Shown here piece by piece: positions 30,768 through 34,539 of a DNA stretch of 34,539 nucleotides. A program made the translations under genes and the position numbers. A model generated the notes under the pieces. That model ran no database searches. It was not told where the DNA came from and saw only the letters and a list, made by a program, of their open reading frames with translations. The first letter of the stretch is position 1, and each line of letters starts with the position of its first letter. Source of the stretch: Thermoleophilia bacterium (GTDB lineage Bacteria; Actinomycetota; Thermoleophilia; Gaiellales; JAICJC01); assembly GCA_025934255.1 (NCBI GenBank), contig JAICYJ010000029.1, positions 1-34,539 of the forward strand, given 5' to 3'.

Positions 30768-32087
30768 TCAGGCGGGCGACACGCTGCGGCGGCCTCCGGC
30801 CCTGATCCGCCCGTCGATGGCGTCACCGTGCGCGTCGATCAGGTCGTCGACCATGGCGCAGATGGCCTCGGGTGAGAGCGTGCCGGCCGCGTTGGGATCG
30901 AGCAACGCGGCGTGATAGACGTGCTCGCGGCTGCCGTCCAGGGCGGCCCGCACGGTCAGCTCGCAGACGTTCGCGAAGGTGCGGTTGAGCGCGGCCAACT
31001 GCGGCGGCAGCGACCCCACGGCGGTGGGCTGAACGCCGGCCCGGTCGGCCAGGCACGGCACCTCGACGCAGCAGCCGTGCGGCAGGTTCGGGATCAGGCC
31101 GTCGTTGCGGACGTTGCCGTAGATGGTGCGCGGCTCGCCGGTCACCTGGGAGTGGATGATCAGCGAGGCGTACTCGAGGCTGCGCTCGATCTCGAACGGC
31201 TCGCCGGCGGCCAGCTGCGTGCGCATCTGGTCGTAGGCCTCGAGGTTCTCCTCGCTGCGGTGCACGTACTCGTCGACCGGCACCCTGAACCGCTCGATCA
31301 TCTCGTCGCTGCGCAGGAAGAAGGGCAGGTACTCGGCCGAGTGCTCGCTGGACTCGGTGGGAAACCGGCCGAAGCGCCGGTAGATCTCGACCCGCACCCG
31401 CCGCAGCAGCTCGGGGTCGCGGTCGAGCGCCGCATCCAGCAGCGGATACAGGTCCTCGCCGTCGCGCTCGAAGCGCAGGATCCAGGACTGGTGGTTGATG
31501 CCGGCGCCCAGGTAGGTGACCTCGTCGTAGGGCACGCCGGCCAGCTCGGCCAGCTCGCGGGTGGTGTTCTGCACGGAGTGGCAGAGGCCGACGATGCGGG
31601 TCTGGGGGCTGGCCTCGTAGGTCGCCCAGCACAGCATCGCCATCGGGTTGGTGTAGTTCAGCAGCCAGGCGTCCGGGCACAGCTCGGACATGTCGGCGGC
31701 GATGCCCAGCATCACCGGGATCGTCCGCAGCGAGCGGAAGATGCCGCCGATCCCGAGCGTGTCGCCGATCGTCTGCCGCAGGCCGTGGCGCTTGGGGATC
31801 TCGAAGTCGATCAGGGTCGCCTCGTGGCCGCCGACCTGGATCATGTTGATCACGTGGTCGCAGCCCTCGAGCGCCGCGCGGCGGTCGAGGTGGGCCTCGA
31901 TCGTGGCGTGGGCGCCGAGTGCCTGGTTCGTCCAGCGCGCCATCGCCTCGCCGGTGGCCAGCCGCTCCCGGTCGACGTCGTGCAGGGCGATCGTGGCGTC
32001 GGCAAGCTCCGGGAAGCTGAGGATGTCGCCGAGCAGGTCGCGGGTGAACTCGACGCTGCCCGCGCCGACGAAGGCGATCCGGGTCAT
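30768..32087 (-). CDS. Glycoside hydrolase family 4 (alpha-galactosidase/6-phospho-glycosidase type)
   Basis: 439 residues from the ATG at 32087. GH4 enzymes cleave glycosides by an NAD- and Mn-dependent redox-elimination mechanism. Seen are the NAD motif IAFVGAGSVEFTRDLLGDIL (in part), LLNYTNPMAM with Asn148, GLCHSVQ with the metal ligands Cys169 and near-by His170, and GAGINHQSW with His199. The overall pattern resembles MelA-type alpha-galactosidases. Alpha-glucosidase, glucuronidase or phospho-beta-glucosidase specificity cannot be excluded. It is divergent from an aldolase/kinase operon across 38 bases with a shared inverted repeat, so it likely feeds that pathway. Confidence 0.88.
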   Translation of the reverse strand: MTRIAFVGAGSVEFTRDLLGDILSFPELADATIALHDVDRERLATGEAMARWTNQALGAHATIEAHLDRRAALEGCDHVINMIQVGGHEATLIDFEIPKRHGLRQTIGDTLGIGGIFRSLRTIPVMLGIAADMSELCPDAWLLNYTNPMAMLCWATYEASPQTRIVGLCHSVQNTTRELAELAGVPYDEVTYLGAGINHQSWILRFERDGEDLYPLLDAALDRDPELLRRVRVEIYRRFGRFPTESSEHSAEYLPFFLRSDEMIERFRVPVDEYVHRSEENLEAYDQMRTQLAAGEPFEIERSLEYASLIIHSQVTGEPRTIYGNVRNDGLIPNLPHGCCVEVPCLADRAGVQPTAVGSLPPQLAALNRTFANVCELTVRAALDGSREHVYHAALLDPNAAGTLSPEAICAMVDDLIDAHGDAIDGRIRAGGRRSVSPA

Positions 32088-32125
32088 GCGCGAAAGTGTT
32101 TCAGGTTTGATAGAAACGAGCAAGA
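32088..32125. promoter_or_regulatory. Divergent promoters and candidate operator of the sugar locus
   Basis: GAAA-GTG-TTTC (32092-32102) and GTTTC (32098-32102) with GAAAC (32113-32117) make two nested inverted repeats. AACACT (32100-32095, minus) ends seven bases before the GH4 ATG, and GATAGA (32109-32114, plus) ends eleven bases before the aldolase ATG. One regulator could control both directions; its gene is not in the window. Confidence 0.5.
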
Positions 32126-32992
32126 ATGTTCACAACCGCCGAGCAGCGCGCCATCGACCAGCTATCCACCGAGAGCGGCCGGCTGGCGGTCGTGGCGGCC
32201 GATCAGCGCACCAAGCTGGTCGAGGCGCTGCAGGCGGCGGGGCTGGAAAGCCGCATGGATTTCCTGCGCGCGTACAAGCTCGACCTGGTCTCGGCGCTGG
32301 CGCCGGCGGCGCCGGCGATGCTGCTGGATCCCGAGATCGCGCTGCCGCACGTGACCGACGAGGGCGCGCTGCCGGCCCACACCGGGCTGCTGGTCTCGCT
32401 GGAGCGCAGCGGCTCGCGCCGCACGCCGGAAGGCCTGCGCAGCGCCGAGCTGCTGCCGGGGGTGGGCGCCGACGGCGTGCGCCGGCTGGGCGGCACCGGG
32501 GCGAAGCTGCTGCTGCGGCTGCGGGCCGATCGCGAGGATGCCGACGGTGACAACGCGGCGGTGCTGCGGGAGGCGGTCGCGGACTGCGCCGCGCATCACC
32601 TGCTGCTGGTGGTGGAGGTGCTGGTCTACCGGCTGGACGACGAGGACGAAGCCGCGTACGAGGCGGCGCGGGGCGACCTGATCCGGGAGGCGGCGCTGCT
32701 GGCCGAGTCGTGCGGCGCCCGCTACCTGAAGCTCGAGTACCCGGGTGACGAGCAGGCGTGCCAGCGGGTGACCGACGTGCTGTCGGTGCCCTGGGCGCTG
32801 CTCTCGGCCGGCGTCGACCACGAGACGTTCATGGTGCAGCTGCGCGCGGCGCTGGCGGCGGGAGCGGCGGGGTTCATCGCGGGCCGCTCGATCTGGAAGG
32901 AGTCGGTGGCGATGCGCGGCGAGGAGCGGCGCGCATTCCTGGGCGGCAAGGCGCGGCGCCGGCTCGATCAGCTGCTTGCGATCGCCGGCTAG
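32126..32992 (+). CDS. Class I aldolase of the LacD/YihT family
   Basis: 288 residues. A TIM-barrel Schiff-base aldolase: LAVVAADQR, DFLRAYKLDLVSALAP, GGTGAKLLLRLRAD, YLKLEYPGDE with the probable Schiff-base Lys202, and VPWALLSAGVD then AGFIAGRSIWKESV near the C-terminus. These match both tagatose-1,6-bisphosphate aldolase (LacD) and sulfofructose-1-phosphate aldolase (YihT). The two cannot be told apart by eye. The next two genes encode PfkB kinases, giving an expected order of phosphorylation then cleavage to triose phosphates. It has no clear ribosome site. Confidence 0.85.
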   Translation: MFTTAEQRAIDQLSTESGRLAVVAADQRTKLVEALQAAGLESRMDFLRAYKLDLVSALAPAAPAMLLDPEIALPHVTDEGALPAHTGLLVSLERSGSRRTPEGLRSAELLPGVGADGVRRLGGTGAKLLLRLRADREDADGDNAAVLREAVADCAAHHLLLVVEVLVYRLDDEDEAAYEAARGDLIREAALLAESCGARYLKLEYPGDEQACQRVTDVLSVPWALLSAGVDHETFMVQLRAALAAGAAGFIAGRSIWKESVAMRGEERRAFLGGKARRRLDQLLAIAG

Positions 32993-33004
32993 GGGCGGCT
33001 GGGA

Positions 33005-33010
33005 GATACT
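33005..33010 (+). promoter_or_regulatory. -10-like box GATACT before the first PfkB kinase
   Basis: GATACT ends six bases before the GTG at 33017. It lies in the 24-base gap after the aldolase, so the kinases may have their own leaderless start in addition to read-through. Confidence 0.4.
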
Positions 33011-33016
33011 TGCGTC

Positions 33017-33895
33017 GTGCTGGATCTGCTGGTGATCGGCGACTGCAACCCCGACCTGCTGGTGGCCGGCACCGACGTGGTGCCCGAGTTCGGCCAGCGC
33101 GAGAAGCTGGTCGAGACCGGGCGGCTGGTGGTGGGTGGGTCGGCCTCGATCTTCGCATGCGGCGCCGCCCGGCTGGGGCTGGCGGTGGCGCTGGTGGCGA
33201 CGGTCGGCGATGACGCGTTCGGCTCGTTCATGCTGGACGCGGTGGGCGAGCGTGGCGTCGATACGTCGGGCTGCACGGTCGTTGCCGGCGTTGACACCGG
33301 GCTCACGGTCGCGCTGGTGCGCGACGGCGACCGTGCCATGCTGACGGCGCCGGGAGCGATCCCGCTGCTGACGGCCGAGATGGTGCCGCCGGCGCTGATG
33401 GCCTCGGCCCGGCACCTGCACGTCGCCTCCTACCACCTGCTGGACGGGCTGCGCCCGGGCCTGCCGGCGCTGGTGGCGGCGGCGCATGCGTCGGGTGCGA
33501 CGGTGTCGGTGAATCCGCAGGGCGAGGTGGGCGACGGCAGCGGTGCCGAGCTGCGCGCGTTGGTACCGGCGATCGACCTGCTGCTGCTGAACGAGCGGGA
33601 GCACGAGTCGCTGGGAACGGTTGACGGCCCACTGGTGGTGGTGAAGCACGGGGCCGGCGGCGCGGCCGCGTACACCGCGGGCGGCGTGGTGCGCGCCGCC
33701 GGGCATCCCGTCGAGGTGGTCGACACGACCGGCGCCGGCGACAGCTTCGACGCGGGCTTCCTGGCGGCGTGGCTGGCGGGCGAGCCGCTGGAGGGGGCGC
33801 TGGCGCTCGGCAACGCCTGCGGAGCGCTCTCGACGCGGGCGCTGGGGGGCATCACTGCGCAGGCGACGATGGCCGAGGCGAGGGCGGCGGCATGA
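33017..33895 (+). CDS. PfkB/ribokinase family sugar kinase
   Basis: 292 residues from a GTG. DLLVIGDCNPDLLV opens the Rossmann-like fold, VVGGSASIFACGAARLGL is the PfkB N-terminal substrate-binding signature, and VDTTGAGDSFDAGFLAAWL is the C-terminal signature with the catalytic base Asp242 and the anion hole. It phosphorylates a sugar or sugar phosphate. The sequence alone does not give specificity. It overlaps the second kinase by ATGA (33892-33895). Confidence 0.9.
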   Translation: MLDLLVIGDCNPDLLVAGTDVVPEFGQREKLVETGRLVVGGSASIFACGAARLGLAVALVATVGDDAFGSFMLDAVGERGVDTSGCTVVAGVDTGLTVALVRDGDRAMLTAPGAIPLLTAEMVPPALMASARHLHVASYHLLDGLRPGLPALVAAAHASGATVSVNPQGEVGDGSGAELRALVPAIDLLLLNEREHESLGTVDGPLVVVKHGAGGAAAYTAGGVVRAAGHPVEVVDTTGAGDSFDAGFLAAWLAGEPLEGALALGNACGALSTRALGGITAQATMAEARAAA

Positions 33896-34539
33896 TCGTG
33901 TGCCTGGCGGCGAACCCGTCGATCGACCGGCTGTTCGGGGTCGACCGGCTGACGCCGGGCGGCATCCACCGGCCCACCGGGTTCGCGCAGGTGGCGGGAG
34001 GCAAGGGCCTGAACGTGGCGCGGGCGGCGTCCGCGCTGGGCGCCGAGGTGCGGGCGGTTGCGCTGCTGGGCGGGCACGCGGGGCGCTGGATCGCCGAGCA
34101 GTGCGAACGCGAGGGCATCGAGCTGGCGGCGGCCTGGGCGCAGGCGGAGACGCGCTCGTCGCTGTCGGTGGCCGGGTCCGACCAGGGGCTGACGGAGTTC
34201 TACGAGCACGGTGCGGCGGTCACGCTCGAGGAGTGGAGCGGCTTCGCCGAGCTGGCCGCGCGGCACCTGCCCCAGGCCGGGTGGGCGACGATCTCGGGGT
34301 CGCTGCCGCCGGGGGCGCCGGCCGACGGCTATGTGCCGCTGATCGGGGTCGCCCGCTGCGCCTTCGACAGTCGCGAGCAGGGCATCGCCGCGCGACCGGC
34401 GCTGGTCAAGGTGAACGCGGCCGAGGCCGCGCAGCTGACCGGCACGGCCGATGCGCTCGACGCGGCACGGACGCTGCACGAGGCCGGCGGCGGCGCAGCG
34501 ATCGTCACCCGCGGCCGCGACGGCGCGGTCATGGTCACC
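33892..34539 (+). CDS. PfkB kinase of the FruK/LacC type (3' end outside window)
   Basis: 216 codons are visible to the window edge. MIVCLAANPSIDRLFGVDRL and GFAQVAGGKGLNVARAASAL are the N-terminal signatures of 1-phosphofructokinase and tagatose-6-phosphate kinase. The C-terminal DTTGAGD motif lies beyond the window. With the LacD/YihT-like aldolase it could supply the bisphosphate that the aldolase splits. It is distinct from the preceding kinase, so two separate phosphorylations or two sugars are served. The start is coupled by ATGA. Confidence 0.87.
   Translation, partial: MIVCLAANPSIDRLFGVDRLTPGGIHRPTGFAQVAGGKGLNVARAASALGAEVRAVALLGGHAGRWIAEQCEREGIELAAAWAQAETRSSLSVAGSDQGLTEFYEHGAAVTLEEWSGFAELAARHLPQAGWATISGSLPPGAPADGYVPLIGVARCAFDSREQGIAARPALVKVNAAEAAQLTGTADALDAARTLHEAGGGAAIVTRGRDGAVMVT

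Noticed and set aside
32162..33706. 514-codon minus-strand ORF opposite the aldolase and kinase
   Set aside because: His/Gln/Arg-rich shadow of two clear enzymes; no motifs.
32126..34539. A sulfoquinovose (sulfo-EMP) operon because of the YihT-like aldolase
   Set aside because: LacD gives an equally good match by eye, no sulfoquinovosidase of GH31 or GH188 type or sulfolactaldehyde reductase is present, and GH4 is not known to me for this sugar.

Overview
The window is a high-GC, gene-dense chromosomal segment with actinobacterial character. Many starts are GTG or TTG. It carries a luciferase-like (probably F420-dependent) oxidoreductase, a TrpB2-type PLP enzyme, a RodZ-like HTH membrane protein, an L,D-transpeptidase lipoprotein with Ig-like domains and a DUF6510 zinc-ribbon protein. 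My best inference is a deep-branching actinobacterium such as Thermoleophilia (Solirubrobacterales/Gaiellales). No marker gene proves this. I found no rRNA, tRNA, CRISPR array, prophage or intact insertion sequence.

Layout. 1-3145: the tail of a histidine kinase, a PpoX-like FAD oxidase, an ARPP-1 domain protein and a small lipoprotein. 3215-6252: a tightly overlapping dTDP-L-rhamnose operon in the order rmlB, rmlC, rmlD, rmlA. 6296-6914: a KcsA-like two-helix pore protein with a non-canonical filter, a possible structured RNA element and an orphan Flp pilin. 6995-9507: a LUD-domain protein, then a MarR regulator with an MFS transporter. 9561-11145: an overlapping three-gene redox operon (molybdopterin enzyme, FAD/NAD(P)H reductase, DUF6510 protein). 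11160-15285: an HDAC-like amidohydrolase, a GNAT protein, an M24 peptidase-like enzyme and RodZ. 15287-17429: an OmpR/EnvZ-type two-component system.

17430-18600 is a decay zone unlike the rest. It holds a truncated, frameshifted TMEM175 channel, a C-terminal scrap of cysteine dioxygenase, two tandem perfect hairpins and a frameshifted small membrane-protein gene. 18605-20812 is a DHA2 efflux pump divergent from its MarR regulator. 20877-30678 holds the L,D-transpeptidase, a TrpB2 enzyme followed by a cyclase-ATPase-TPR protein, a PLDc_N/SHOCT protein, an LppX-like lipoprotein, a bicupin/LLM pair, a beta-carbonic anhydrase and an AOC-barrel secreted protein. 30768-34539 is a sugar locus: a GH4 glycosidase divergent from a LacD/YihT-like aldolase and two PfkB kinases, cut by the window edge.

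Two patterns run through the window. Many transcription units have a -10-like hexamer only 6-8 bases before the start codon and no Shine-Dalgarno, which suggests leaderless mRNAs. Convergent genes overlap or abut at their stop codons, and several junctions carry strong GC hairpins without a U-tract.
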